In this document: in pieces, positions 13,284 through 22,417 of the stretch
How the letters are laid out: each line of letters begins with the position of its first letter
Position numbering within the stretch: position 1 is the stretch's first letter
From: Halieaceae bacterium
GTDB lineage: Bacteria; Pseudomonadota; Gammaproteobacteria; Pseudomonadales; Halieaceae
Direction: 5' to 3'
Length of the DNA: 64,000 nt
NCBI GenBank assembly: GCA_024640505.1
Contig: JAHEEV010000001.1
Coordinates: 1,812-65,811, forward strand
Position numbers and translations under genes: made by a program
The notes under the pieces: generated by a model
Seen by the model: the letters and a program-made list of their open reading frames with translations, nothing else
Told to the model about the DNA's origin: nothing
The model's database searches: none

Positions 13284-13679
13284 ATGAAATTACCTGCCCT
13301 GACCTTGTTGGCCATGCCCCAGCGCCTTGCTGTCCGCAGCGGCGTGATGCTGCTCTTTCTTATCCACACCAGTATGCCCCTGGCCGCCAATCCGGTGCCG
13401 GCCGATGCCGCGTCCGTGTCCCGGGGCGCCCAGACCTTCCAGCAGTACTGTACGGAGTGTCACGGACGGGACGGGCGTGCCCAGGTGGACGTGATTTCCG
13501 ATGCCACGGACCTCACCGATCCCGAGGCCTATTACAGCGGCACGAGCGAGCAGGATATCTACAACAGCATCGCTTTTGGTGCCGGGGTGGCCATGCCGCC
13601 CTGGGAGTCTCAGCTCAAGAGCGAAGCAGAAATCTGGCACCTGGTGAATTTCATTCGCAGCCTGTGGGCAGATGAGTAA
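13284..13679 (+). CDS. Small periplasmic c-type cytochrome
   Basis: The 131-residue product has an N-terminal export signal with a hydrophobic core (VMLLFLIHTSMPLAA) and a class I cytochrome c domain: heme-binding CTECH (C56, C59, H60) and a likely axial Met in AMPPW. One heme is predicted. It lies 42 bases upstream of the Tat-exported TPP enzyme on the same strand, so it is a candidate electron acceptor for it in the periplasm; that is inference. The start is uncertain: a second in-frame ATG at residue 11 would give a shorter, more typical signal. Confidence 0.88.
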   Translation: MKLPALTLLAMPQRLAVRSGVMLLFLIHTSMPLAANPVPADAASVSRGAQTFQQYCTECHGRDGRAQVDVISDATDLTDPEAYYSGTSEQDIYNSIAFGAGVAMPPWESQLKSEAEIWHLVNFIRSLWADE

Positions 13680-13721
13680 CGGGCAAACCACGGACAACTT
13701 CGGTTGCAAAAGGATTCCGAG

Positions 13722-15704
13722 ATGAGCAGTGACAACAGAGCGGGCGACGACACGGGCGTGACCGACAATTCCCGGCGCGAGTTCCTGCGCAAATCCGCCG
13801 CCGGCGTGGGAGTGGCGGTGGCCGCCGGGGCCAGTGCCGGTGCATTCGCCGCGGACACTACCGACCTCGGTGAGGTTAAGATTCCCTCGATTCGCATTCC
13901 CGACGATTTCAGCGACTCCCTGGCCCAGGATGCCGCGCCGGGCAAGTTCGAGGGGCGGGGGATGAGCGGGGCCGAGGTATTCGCCCAGGTCTGCCTGAAG
14001 GAGAACCTGGCGGGCTTGTTCTGCTGCCCCGGTAACTACACCGTGATCAATGCCCTGGCAGCCGCCGGAATCCCCGCCTACGGGGGGCGTTCGGAAGGTG
14101 CGATGTGTGCCATGGCGGACGGTTTCTCCCGCGCCACGGGTGAGGTCACAGCGACCTCGGGCACGGAGGGTCCCGGTTTTACCAACATGATCATGAATAT
14201 CGCGGCAGCCAACGCCGCCCGCACACCCCTGCTGGTGCTGGCGTCCAACATGCAGCTTGCCGGAGACGACCGGGAAGCCTTCATCCAGACCGGCTACCAG
14301 CAGCCCCTCACCACGGGAATCAAGAAATACGGCAAGCGCCTCATCGACCCTTCGCGGGTCCACGAGTACGGCGGCTATGCCTTCCGCCAGCTCAAATCCG
14401 GCGTGCCCGGGCCGGTGCACCTGGATTTTCCCGCGGAGGTGGCCCGCGCGCGCTTCAAGGACCCCTCGGAGCTGAAGGATTTCTACGACAGGAGCCAGTA
14501 CCGCAGTGAATCCCGGGCGGCGCCCGCCCCGGCCGACATGGCGCAGGTGGTCAAGCTGCTCGACAACTCCCGGCGGCCGTTGATCGTGGCCGGCCAGGGC
14601 GTGTTCCAGCGCAGGGGCTGGGATGCGCTGATGCGTGTGGCGCAGCAGGGTGACATCGCGGTGGCCACCTCCGGACCGACCCGCGGCGCCTTCCCGGACG
14701 AGCACCCGCTCTGCGTGATGGCGGCACCGGATGCGCTGCTCAGCGCCGACCTGGTGATCTTTGTCGGCCAGTATTGCATGCCCAGCCCCGGTGAATACCG
14801 CTTCAACCCCGAGATCAAGACCATTCGCGTGCATCCCGAACAGGAAGACCTGGGGCGCAACTGGCCCCTGGACCTGGGGGTGGTCAGCGATGAGGCGCTG
14901 TTTCTCGAGGCCCTGGCCGACGCCGTCAGGCGCAAGAAACGCGCCCCCTGGGTCGAGGAGATCGCCACGGCGAAACAGGCCTACCAGAAGCACCTCGACG
15001 AGGTCTATCAGCTGGGGCTGGGGTACAGCGAGCAGACCAATCACCTGCACCCGGCGGTGATCGCCCGGGATACCCAGCACTTCATAGACACCGGCACGGA
15101 TGACCGTCTGGCGGTTGTCAGCGGTGGCGGCGGCTGGACCAGCGGCCTGTTTGCGGGTCGTTACCTGCGCGCCCGGCGTCCGGGACATATGATCGTGCCC
15201 GCCTACCAGTACGGCGCCATCGGCCCGGACATGTCCATGATGATGGGGGTCTCTGCCGCCGTGCAGCGCGGGGTCGGCCCGCAGAAGGGCTATGAGGGAG
15301 CGCCGACGATCTGCATCACCAGCGATGCGGGCATGGCCTACAGCCTGTTTGAGCTGGACACGGCGATCAAGTATGGCCTGCCCACCATCACCATCGTCTA
15401 CAACAACAACGCCTGGGGCGTCTGGCCCAACGCGGCCCGCTCCGCCCGCTCTATGCACATGTACCTGTTCCAGGAGAATCTGCGCTACGACCAGATGGCG
15501 CAGGGCCTTGGCGCCAACGGCGAGTACGTGCGTACCCCCGAGGAGTTCCGCGCGGCCCTGGCCCGTGCCTACAGGCTCGGCCGGGACGAGAAGGTATCGA
15601 CCCTGATCAACTGCCAGGCCCTGAAGGAGTTCACCTCCCCGCGGGACTTCCCCCCGGGTATCTCGCTGAACGCGGAGCCGGGCACGGGAGCCGTGGCCCA
15701 CTGA
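13722..15704 (+). CDS. Thiamine-pyrophosphate enzyme (acetolactate synthase/2-oxoacid decarboxylase-like) with Tat signal
   Basis: The 660-residue protein has the three-domain TPP-enzyme layout of acetolactate synthase and pyruvate oxidase relatives. The activating Glu is E125 in RSEGAMCAMADGFSRATG. The cofactor motif near the C-terminus is SDAGM (D535) followed by NNN (561-563), with the Mg-binding Asp and Asn kept although the usual GDG is changed. What is unusual is the N-terminus: SRREFLRKS with R18-R19 followed by an Ala/Gly-rich hydrophobic stretch, a clear twin-arginine signal. The protein should therefore fold with TPP in the cytoplasm and be exported. I chose the ATG at 13722, which has AAGGA upstream. 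Substrate and electron acceptor are unknown. The cytochrome upstream and the coupled gene downstream suggest one operon. Confidence 0.88.
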   Translation: MSSDNRAGDDTGVTDNSRREFLRKSAAGVGVAVAAGASAGAFAADTTDLGEVKIPSIRIPDDFSDSLAQDAAPGKFEGRGMSGAEVFAQVCLKENLAGLFCCPGNYTVINALAAAGIPAYGGRSEGAMCAMADGFSRATGEVTATSGTEGPGFTNMIMNIAAANAARTPLLVLASNMQLAGDDREAFIQTGYQQPLTTGIKKYGKRLIDPSRVHEYGGYAFRQLKSGVPGPVHLDFPAEVARARFKDPSELKDFYDRSQYRSESRAAPAPADMAQVVKLLDNSRRPLIVAGQGVFQRRGWDALMRVAQQGDIAVATSGPTRGAFPDEHPLCVMAAPDALLSADLVIFVGQYCMPSPGEYRFNPEIKTIRVHPEQEDLGRNWPLDLGVVSDEALFLEALADAVRRKKRAPWVEEIATAKQAYQKHLDEVYQLGLGYSEQTNHLHPAVIARDTQHFIDTGTDDRLAVVSGGGGWTSGLFAGRYLRARRPGHMIVPAYQYGAIGPDMSMMMGVSAAVQRGVGPQKGYEGAPTICITSDAGMAYSLFELDTAIKYGLPTITIVYNNNAWGVWPNAARSARSMHMYLFQENLRYDQMAQGLGANGEYVRTPEEFRAALARAYRLGRDEKVSTLINCQALKEFTSPRDFPPGISLNAEPGTGAVAH

Positions 15705-16186
15705 TGTCGGCCGCCACCGAGGTGGGGGATATCCTGGAGGGTTACGCCAGTCGCGGTGTATTCCGCGGGTTCAGCCGTCACCAGGGCAGGGGCGGCAAAG
15801 GTGTTTTCCGGCTGCTGTGGCATCGCGACCAGGTATTTCAGCTGGAGTTTGATAACCGCCGGCAGCGTCTGCGGATTGCCTGCGTTATCCCGGCAGTCCC
15901 CGCCGCCTCACCGATGTACCGCGACCTGAAAGCCTGGTTGAAAGGGCGCCAGGATGCAGCGCTGCCGGACCACCGCCGCTGTGACCCGGACAAGGTCTCC
16001 CTGCGGACCTACAACCGGGGAGGAGACGTGGCCCTCACCCTGACCGTACTCGACGATGACCTCGACTACGGGGTGCGGAAACTCGTCAGTCTCGTCAACG
16101 AGCTCTACCTGGACTTTCTCTCGAGTGGTCTCTACTACGACTGGCTGGTGGAAACCTTCTCCCTGGATCCGGATAACCCTTTCTAG
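15704..16186 (+). CDS. Unknown small protein translationally coupled to the Tat-TPP enzyme
   Basis: This 160-residue protein starts inside the stop codon of the TPP enzyme (TGATG), so its translation is coupled. It has no signal peptide or membrane segment. The predicted pattern is a beta-rich first half (GVFRLLWHRDQVFQLEF, LRIACVIP), a charged middle, and a C-terminal helix VRKLVSLVNELYLDFL followed by YYDWLVETFSL. This loosely recalls the YbjN / type III chaperone-like fold. A cytoplasmic chaperone or export-proofreading partner for the TPP enzyme is a reasonable guess, but I recognise no family with confidence. Confidence 0.8.
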   Translation: MSAATEVGDILEGYASRGVFRGFSRHQGRGGKGVFRLLWHRDQVFQLEFDNRRQRLRIACVIPAVPAASPMYRDLKAWLKGRQDAALPDHRRCDPDKVSLRTYNRGGDVALTLTVLDDDLDYGVRKLVSLVNELYLDFLSSGLYYDWLVETFSLDPDNPF

Positions 16187-16266
16187 ACGCCGGTCTCGCG
16201 GGTGTCCCTCCCCGTCTGATCGGGCGGCCGGACGCTGCGGCTGCTCTGCCGGCGGCGTGGCGGGAT

Positions 16267-17547
16267 TCAGTTCTCCGCCAGGCGCTGCCTGATGGAGGCC
16301 AGCTTGACACAGACCACGAAGGCTTCCACCGTGGCGCGCACGTCTTCCAGTGACGGAAAGGTCGGTGCCAGCCGGATGTTGCGATCCTCGGGGTCGCGGC
16401 CATAGGGCCAGGTCGCGCCGGCGGGGGTCAGTTTCACACCGATGGCATCCGCCAGCCGCACCACCTCCCGTGCCAGTCCAGGCCGCGTGTCAAAGGAAAT
16501 GAAGTAGCCTCCCCGGGGTACGGTCCAGTCGCCCATGCCGGTACCGGCGAGCTCCCGGTCCAGGGTCTCGAGTACGGTCTCGAAGCGGGGGCGGATAATC
16601 AGGCAGTGCCGGCGCATGTGCGCCGCCAGGTGCTCCTCACCCTGCAGGAAGCGGACGTGCCGCAGCTGGTTCACCTTGTCCGGACCGATGGTCTGGAATG
16701 CCAGGTGGGCTTTCAGGGCAGCCAGGTTGCCCGGGCTGCTGCTGAGGAAAGCCACGCCGGAGCCGGCAAAGGTGATCTTGGAGGTGGAGCCGAACTGGAA
16801 CACGCTGTCCTCGGTGCCGTGCTCTTCGCAGCGGTGCCGGATGGAGGCCAGTGCCGGTGCATCGTCGTACAGTGTGTGCACCGCGTAGGCATTGTCCCAG
16901 AATACGAGGAAGTGCTCCCCGGCGATACGCCCGAGGCGGGCGATCCGGTCCACGGTTTCGTCGCTGTACACACAGCCAGTGGGGTTGGAAAAACGGGGGA
17001 CGCACCACATGCCCTTGATCGACCTGTCCTCCCTGACCAGCGCTTCCACCTGGTCCATATCGGGTCCGTGGTCCAGCATCGGCACCGGAATCATCTCGAT
17101 ACCCAGGTGTTCGCAGATGGCAAAGTGGCGATCGTAGCCGGGGGAGGGGCAGAGGAATTTTACGGTGTCCTCATTGCCCCAGGCGGATTCCGGGCCGCGC
17201 AGGCCCTCGCTGAGGGCAAAGTCCAGGGTCAGGTACATCAGGGTCAGGCTGGAATTGCCGCCCACCAGTGTCTCTTCGGCGGGCACCCCCAGCATCGAAC
17301 CGAACAGTGCCTTCGCCTCCGGCAGCCCGTCCAGTCCGCCGTAGTTGCGCACGTCGGTGCCATCCGCCGCCCTGTAGTTGCCCTGCAGGACACCGTCCAG
17401 TGCGTCTGACAGGGCGACCTGCTCCACGCCCGGCTTCCCCCGGGTCAGGTCCAGTGACAGCCCGAGGGATCCGAGTCGCTCGTACTCTGCATCCAGTGAC
17501 GCCAGTTGTGATTCCAGCTCGCCGGCTGGCAATTGATCGATAGGCAC
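16267..17547 (-). CDS. Aminotransferase class I, aspartate aminotransferase type Ic-like
   Basis: This 426-residue PLP enzyme has SLDLTRGKPG near the N-terminus, YGGLDGLPEAK, PRFSNPTGCVYSDE, FWDNAYAVHTL and the PLP lysine in GSTSKITFAGSG. This motif set belongs to the unusual bacterial aspartate-aminotransferase family (PF12897, type Ic) and not to AspC. I chose the GTG at 17547 because GAGGAG stands 5 bases upstream; an ATG at 17586 lacks such a site. It converges on the unknown protein ending at 16186 and is divergent from the Lon-like gene. Substrate specificity cannot be read from sequence. Confidence 0.85.
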   Translation of the reverse strand: MPIDQLPAGELESQLASLDAEYERLGSLGLSLDLTRGKPGVEQVALSDALDGVLQGNYRAADGTDVRNYGGLDGLPEAKALFGSMLGVPAEETLVGGNSSLTLMYLTLDFALSEGLRGPESAWGNEDTVKFLCPSPGYDRHFAICEHLGIEMIPVPMLDHGPDMDQVEALVREDRSIKGMWCVPRFSNPTGCVYSDETVDRIARLGRIAGEHFLVFWDNAYAVHTLYDDAPALASIRHRCEEHGTEDSVFQFGSTSKITFAGSGVAFLSSSPGNLAALKAHLAFQTIGPDKVNQLRHVRFLQGEEHLAAHMRRHCLIIRPRFETVLETLDRELAGTGMGDWTVPRGGYFISFDTRPGLAREVVRLADAIGVKLTPAGATWPYGRDPEDRNIRLAPTFPSLEDVRATVEAFVVCVKLASIRQRLAEN

Positions 17548-17718
17548 GTGGGCTCCTCTATCTGCACGGGATCTGGCGGGTGGCAATCACGCTCGCCGGG
17601 AACGGAAGTATACCGCCACCCGGACCGCAGTAGTACGGGGCGCGTCGCGCCGCAGTTGAAAACCCGGCGCTCGACCACATATACAGGAAGTAATGCGGAG
17701 CGGACAGGCGCCTGAGTA

Positions 17719-20142
17719 ATGAGTGACCAAGAGCAAACAGTTGATGCGGAACTGGTGTTACCCGAAGAAGGGCAGCGGGCGCCGGCAGTGGCGGACGACG
17801 TGCTGCCCGACACCCTGTACCTGATGCCGATACCTAACCGTCCTTTCTTTCCGGGGCAGGTTCAGCCGGTAGCCATCAATCCGCAGGAGTGGGGCGCAAC
17901 CCTGCAGGAAGTCGGCAAGGCGGGCCATGGCCTGATCGGCTTGTCCTGGGTGGAGCAGGTGAGCGCGCAGGGTATGGAACCGCGCCAGTTCCCGGACATC
18001 GGCTGCGTGGTCCGCCTGCATCGCTCACCGATCGCCTCCGATCAGGCCGGACAATTCCTCGCCCAGGGCGTCAAGCGGTTCCGCATCGTTCGCTGGCTCA
18101 ACGACAAGCCCCCGTACCTGGTGCAGGTGGAGTATCCCCGCAGCCAGGGGGACAGTGATTCCGATGAGATCAAGGCCTACGCCATGGCCCTGATCAAGGA
18201 GATCAAGGAACTGCTCCCTCTCAACCCGCTTTACAGCGAGGAGTTGAAGCAGTACCTGGCTAACTTCAGCCCGAGCCAGCCCAGCCTGCTGGCAGACTTT
18301 TCCGCCGCGCTTACGACCGCGTCAGGTGAGCAGCTGCAGGAAATTCTCGACACCCTGCCATTGCAGTCACGGATGGAGAAAGTGCTGGCGCTTCTGCGCA
18401 AGGAGCGTGAGGTCGCCGAGTTGCAGGGCAAGATCACCAGTCAGGTCAATGAGAAGGTATCGGAACAGCAGCGGGAGTTTTTCCTGCGTGAGCAACTCAA
18501 GATCATCCAGAAAGAACTGGGTATATCCAAGGACGACCGCACCACCGACGTCGAGACCTTCGAGGCTCGGCTCGAAGGTCTCGATATGCCGCAGCCCGTG
18601 GCAAAACGGATCGAGGAAGAACTGCAGAAACTGTCCGTGCTGGAGACCGGCTCACCCGAGTATGGCGTGACCCGTAACTACCTGGACTGGGCCACGTCAG
18701 TACCCTGGGGAGTTTTGTCTGAAGACAACCTGGAGCTGAAACACGCGCGCCAGGTACTTAACGAACATCATGAGGGCCTCGAGGATGTGAAAAAGCGCAT
18801 CCTGGAATTCCTGGCCGTGGGTGCCTTCAAGGGTGAGATCGCCGGTTCCATTCTCCTGCTGGTGGGACCTCCGGGCGTGGGCAAAACCAGTATCGGTCAC
18901 TCGGTCGCGGACGCCCTGGGCCGCAAATTCTACCGCTTCAGCCTGGGTGGCATGCGCGATGAGGCGGAGATCAAGGGCCACCGGCGCACCTACATCGGCG
19001 CCATGCCCGGCAAGTTCGTACAGGCCCTGAAAGAAGTGGAAGTGGCCAACCCGGTGATCATGCTCGACGAGATCGATAAAATCGGCGCATCCTATCAGGG
19101 CGACCCGGCCTCGGCCCTGCTGGAAGTGCTGGATCCGGAGCAGAACAGCGAGTTCCTGGACCACTATCTGGACTTGCGGGTGGACCTGTCCAAGGTGCTG
19201 TTCATCTGCACCGCCAACCAGCTTGACACCATTCCGGGACCGCTGCTGGACCGGATGGAAGTGACCCGCCTGTCGGGTTATGTGGCAGAAGAGAAGCTCT
19301 CCATCGCCCGGAACCACCTGTGGCCAAAGCAGCTGCAGCGTCACGGCCTCCAGGAGGATCAGCTCAAAATCAACGATGCCGCGCTGAAATATGTGATTGA
19401 CTCCTACTGTCGGGAGGCCGGGGTGCGCACCCTGGAGAAGCAGATCGCCCGCATCATGCGCAAGTCGATCGTGCGCATCATGGACGAGGGTGACACCCGG
19501 CTCCGTGTCGGCAAAAAAGATATCGATGAACTGCTCGGCAAGCCACCCTTCCAGCCTGACAAGCCGGTGCGCGGGCTGGGCGTTGCCACTGGCCTGGCCT
19601 GGACGGCGATGGGCGGCGCCACGCTGCCCGTGGAGTCCTCCCAGATTCATACCCTGAACCGGGGCTTCAAGCTGACCGGACGCCTCGGTGAGGTGATGAA
19701 GGAGTCGGCCGAGATCGCCTACAGCTACGTCATTGCGCACCTCAAGGACTACGGGTGCGACCTGGATTTCTTCGACATGAGCATGGTGCACCTGCACGTC
19801 CCCGAGGGAGCGACGCCGAAGGATGGCCCCAGCGCCGGTATCACCATGGCGACGGCCCTGGTGTCCCTGGCCCGCAAGGAACGGATCAGGCGCCCCCTGG
19901 CCATGACCGGCGAGTTGACCCTGACCGGCCAGGTGCTGCCGGTGGGCGGTATCCGCGAAAAGGTCATCGCGGCGCGGCGCAGCAAGATCATGGAACTGAT
20001 CCTGCCGCACGGCAACCGGCGCGATTTCGAGGAACTGCCGGATTACCTGCGCGAGGGTATCAATGTACACTTCGCCCGCAATTACCGCGAGGTGTTCGAG
20101 TACGTCTTCCACGAGCACCGGCGGGAGAAGTCCCTGCACTAG
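17719..20142 (+). CDS. ATP-dependent Lon-type protease
   Basis: The 807-residue protein has an N-terminal Lon substrate-binding domain (PIPNRPFFPGQVQPVAI), a long helical middle, the AAA+ module with Walker A GPPGVGKT at about residue 383 and IMLDEIDKIG, and a C-terminal serine-lysine protease domain with S705 (KDGPSAG) and K748 (GGIREKV). The 43-residue spacing is that of Lon. It stands alone, without the clpX or hupB neighbours usual for the main Lon, and the N-terminal domain is divergent. It may be the second Lon of the AsrA type known from Pseudomonas. The assignment as paralogue is inference, since the rest of the genome is not visible. Confidence 0.93.
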   Translation: MSDQEQTVDAELVLPEEGQRAPAVADDVLPDTLYLMPIPNRPFFPGQVQPVAINPQEWGATLQEVGKAGHGLIGLSWVEQVSAQGMEPRQFPDIGCVVRLHRSPIASDQAGQFLAQGVKRFRIVRWLNDKPPYLVQVEYPRSQGDSDSDEIKAYAMALIKEIKELLPLNPLYSEELKQYLANFSPSQPSLLADFSAALTTASGEQLQEILDTLPLQSRMEKVLALLRKEREVAELQGKITSQVNEKVSEQQREFFLREQLKIIQKELGISKDDRTTDVETFEARLEGLDMPQPVAKRIEEELQKLSVLETGSPEYGVTRNYLDWATSVPWGVLSEDNLELKHARQVLNEHHEGLEDVKKRILEFLAVGAFKGEIAGSILLLVGPPGVGKTSIGHSVADALGRKFYRFSLGGMRDEAEIKGHRRTYIGAMPGKFVQALKEVEVANPVIMLDEIDKIGASYQGDPASALLEVLDPEQNSEFLDHYLDLRVDLSKVLFICTANQLDTIPGPLLDRMEVTRLSGYVAEEKLSIARNHLWPKQLQRHGLQEDQLKINDAALKYVIDSYCREAGVRTLEKQIARIMRKSIVRIMDEGDTRLRVGKKDIDELLGKPPFQPDKPVRGLGVATGLAWTAMGGATLPVESSQIHTLNRGFKLTGRLGEVMKESAEIAYSYVIAHLKDYGCDLDFFDMSMVHLHVPEGATPKDGPSAGITMATALVSLARKERIRRPLAMTGELTLTGQVLPVGGIREKVIAARRSKIMELILPHGNRRDFEELPDYLREGINVHFARNYREVFEYVFHEHRREKSLH

Positions 20143-20225
20143 ATCTTCCCTGTTCTGGCCGTGCACCCTGCCTGAGCGGCTATAGTCAGGGGTAGGTTCG
20201 CCGATGTTGCAGTAGGAAACGTGCC

Positions 20226-21428
20226 TTGGGCAATGACCGGTCAGACCCAGCGAAATTAAAGCGCTCTATCGGACTGGTGGGGATGGTGTTTTATGGCGTG
20301 GGCACCATCGTCGGCGGTGGTATTTACGCCCTTCTCGGGAAGATGATCGGTGCGGTGGGGGTATTCACGCCCCTCAGTCTGATGATCGCCGGCGCGGTAG
20401 CGCTGGTCAGTGCACTCTCCTTCGCAGAAATGTCGCGCCGCTTCCCCGCCAGCGAGGGGGAAGTGGCCTACGTGGACGCTGCGTTTGGCTGGCGGCGCCT
20501 GTCCCAACTGGTGGGTACCCTGGTTATCCTGACCGGGGTGGTCAGCGCGGCGACGCTGTGCGCGGCCACTGGCGGGTTTCTGCTGGATATCACCGGGGTG
20601 CCGGCGCTGGGCATGATCGTCCTGACGGCGGTTGTGCTCACTGCAATCGCCGCCTGGGGCGTCAGCCAGTCGGTTGCCGCGGTGGCACTGGTGACGATTC
20701 TGGAGGTGGGCACCCTGGTGGTGATCATCCTGCTGTCCGCCGATTCCCTGACCGCCGTGCCGCGGCTGCTCGGCCAGATGACGGGCCAGTGGGACCAGCT
20801 CGAGGGAGCAGCGTTGATGACCACCGCGTTCCTCGCCTTTTACGCTTTCGTGGGCTTCGAGGACATGGTGAACATGGCCGAGGAGGTTAGGGATGTGGAA
20901 CGTACCTTGCCTCTGGCTATCCTGATTTCGGTGGCCATTACCTTCGTGTTGTACCTGGGCGTGGCCGCGGTGGCACTCAACCTGGAAGACAGGGAGGCGC
21001 TGGCCCAGTCCAACACGCCGATGGCGCTGCTGCTTCCCCCTGATCACACCGCCGGCATAACTATCGGTGTCATTTCGATTCTCGCCGGGTTGAATGGCGC
21101 CCTGGTGCAGATAGTGATGGCGGCCAGGGTGCTTTACGGGATGGCCCGGAAGGGCATGGCCCCAGGCCGGCTTGGGGCAGTCAGCACAGCGACGCGCACC
21201 CCGTTGTTCGCGACCCTGATGGTCGGCGCGACCGTGTTGCTCCTTGCCGTCAGTTTTCCCCTGGTGGGCCTGGCCCAGGCGACCAGTTTTATCATTCTGG
21301 GGGTGTTTGCGCTGGTCAACCTTTCCCTGGTGGTGCTGCGCCGGCGCGAGGGGGGCATTCCCTGGCTGCCGGGCATTGCGGCAGCCGGTTGCGTTGCCAT
21401 GTTGACTCTGCGCCTGGCAGCTCTCTAG
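20226..21428 (+). CDS. APC-superfamily amino-acid permease
   Basis: This 400-residue membrane protein begins with LKRSIGLVGMVFYGVGTIVGGGIYALLG, the first helix signature of APC transporters, and has about eleven hydrophobic segments, including FLAFYAFVGFEDMVNMAEE, the conserved helix 6 region. APC members import amino acids or polyamines with H+ or by exchange. The predicted start is a TTG at 20226 with AGGAAA upstream; a start at the ATG at 20284 would remove part of helix 1. At about 400 residues it is slightly shorter than 12-helix members. Its stop shares CTAG with the convergent cmoB stop. Confidence 0.85.
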   Translation: MGNDRSDPAKLKRSIGLVGMVFYGVGTIVGGGIYALLGKMIGAVGVFTPLSLMIAGAVALVSALSFAEMSRRFPASEGEVAYVDAAFGWRRLSQLVGTLVILTGVVSAATLCAATGGFLLDITGVPALGMIVLTAVVLTAIAAWGVSQSVAAVALVTILEVGTLVVIILLSADSLTAVPRLLGQMTGQWDQLEGAALMTTAFLAFYAFVGFEDMVNMAEEVRDVERTLPLAILISVAITFVLYLGVAAVALNLEDREALAQSNTPMALLLPPDHTAGITIGVISILAGLNGALVQIVMAARVLYGMARKGMAPGRLGAVSTATRTPLFATLMVGATVLLLAVSFPLVGLAQATSFIILGVFALVNLSLVVLRRREGGIPWLPGIAAAGCVAMLTLRLAAL

Positions 21429-22417
21429 GCCGCCCCGCGGCGCACAGGGGCTCTTGCCGTGACAATGGCCCGGCGCGGTGCGGGATAGCCCTCGATTGTT
21501 TTGCTGCGGTCTTGCGGATCGAGAAAGTTGGCGAGGGAGTGGAAGCGCATCCAATCGGTACTGCGCTGCTCCTGTGTGCTGGTCACCGTGACGTCGATCA
21601 GTTCGGGATCACGGAAGCCAAGCTTGCGCAGCCAGCTGAGCAGCGTGTCGGTGCTGGGCAGGAACCAGACATTGCCCATTCTGGCGTAACGGCCTTCGGG
21701 AACCAGGGTTGCCCCGGGCCCGCCCTCGATCACGAGGGTTTCCAGCACCAGCTGGCCCCCGGGGCGCAGGCAGTCCCGCAATTCCTGCAGGTGATCCATC
21801 GGGGAGCGGCGGTGATAGAGCACGCCCATCGAAAACACCGTATCGAAGGCCTGCAGCTTTTCCGGAACGTGCTCGACCCCCAGGGGCAGCACCCAGATAT
21901 TGCGTTGCTGCAGGTATTTCTGCAGTGCCCAGAACTGCACCACGAACAGGGGGGTGGGGTCGATCCCGATCACTTCCGAGGCGCCCTCCCCGAGCATGCG
22001 CCAGCAGTGGTAGCCGCTGCCACAGCCGACGTCCAGTACCCGCCGGTCCTGCAGCGGGTCGATGTGGTCCTGCAATCGTGACCACTTCCAGTCCGAACGC
22101 CACTCGGTGTCGATATGTATCCCGAACAGCTCGAAAGGCCCCTTGCGCCAGGGGTGCAGTGCCATAAGACCGCTGTGCAGCTGCTCCAGGGTGTCTGCTG
22201 CCAGGGGGGAGTGGCACGACGCCGCGACCCGGGAAGCGCTCAGGTCGACACGGTCAGGCCGGATTGACGGCAGGGATTCCAGGACTGCCAGCCAGCCCGC
22301 AAGGTCCCCGTAACGCTCGTGCGACAGCCCGCCGGCGATCTGCCCTGGCAGCACTGTCGCCCAGCGATCCAGCACACTGCCGCGCCAGCGTTCGATCAGG
22401 TCCTGGTAGTCGATCAT
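21425..22417 (-). CDS. cmoB: tRNA U34 carboxymethyltransferase CmoB
   Basis: CmoB transfers carboxymethyl from carboxy-S-adenosylmethionine to 5-hydroxyuridine 34, completing cmo5U in wobble positions. The 330-residue protein has the family N-terminus HPWRKGPFELFGIHIDTEWRSDWKW and the SAM-binding motif VLDVGCGSGYHCWRMLG. I use the ATG at 22417, whose ATGA overlaps the stop of cmoA; an upstream ATG at 22459 lies inside cmoA. The stop codon overlaps that of the convergent permease. Confidence 0.95.
   Translation of the reverse strand: MIDYQDLIERWRGSVLDRWATVLPGQIAGGLSHERYGDLAGWLAVLESLPSIRPDRVDLSASRVAASCHSPLAADTLEQLHSGLMALHPWRKGPFELFGIHIDTEWRSDWKWSRLQDHIDPLQDRRVLDVGCGSGYHCWRMLGEGASEVIGIDPTPLFVVQFWALQKYLQQRNIWVLPLGVEHVPEKLQAFDTVFSMGVLYHRRSPMDHLQELRDCLRPGGQLVLETLVIEGGPGATLVPEGRYARMGNVWFLPSTDTLLSWLRKLGFRDPELIDVTVTSTQEQRSTDWMRFHSLANFLDPQDRSKTIEGYPAPRRAIVTARAPVRRGAA

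Noticed and set aside
13704-13721. Upstream ATG for the Tat-TPP enzyme
   Set aside because: The ATG at 13722 has AAGGA at a proper distance. The extra six residues do not affect the Tat signal.
13290-15701. An 803-codon minus-strand frame opposite the cytochrome and TPP enzyme
   Set aside because: It mirrors the codon structure of the real genes and has low-complexity Gly/His/Val-rich sequence without any motif.
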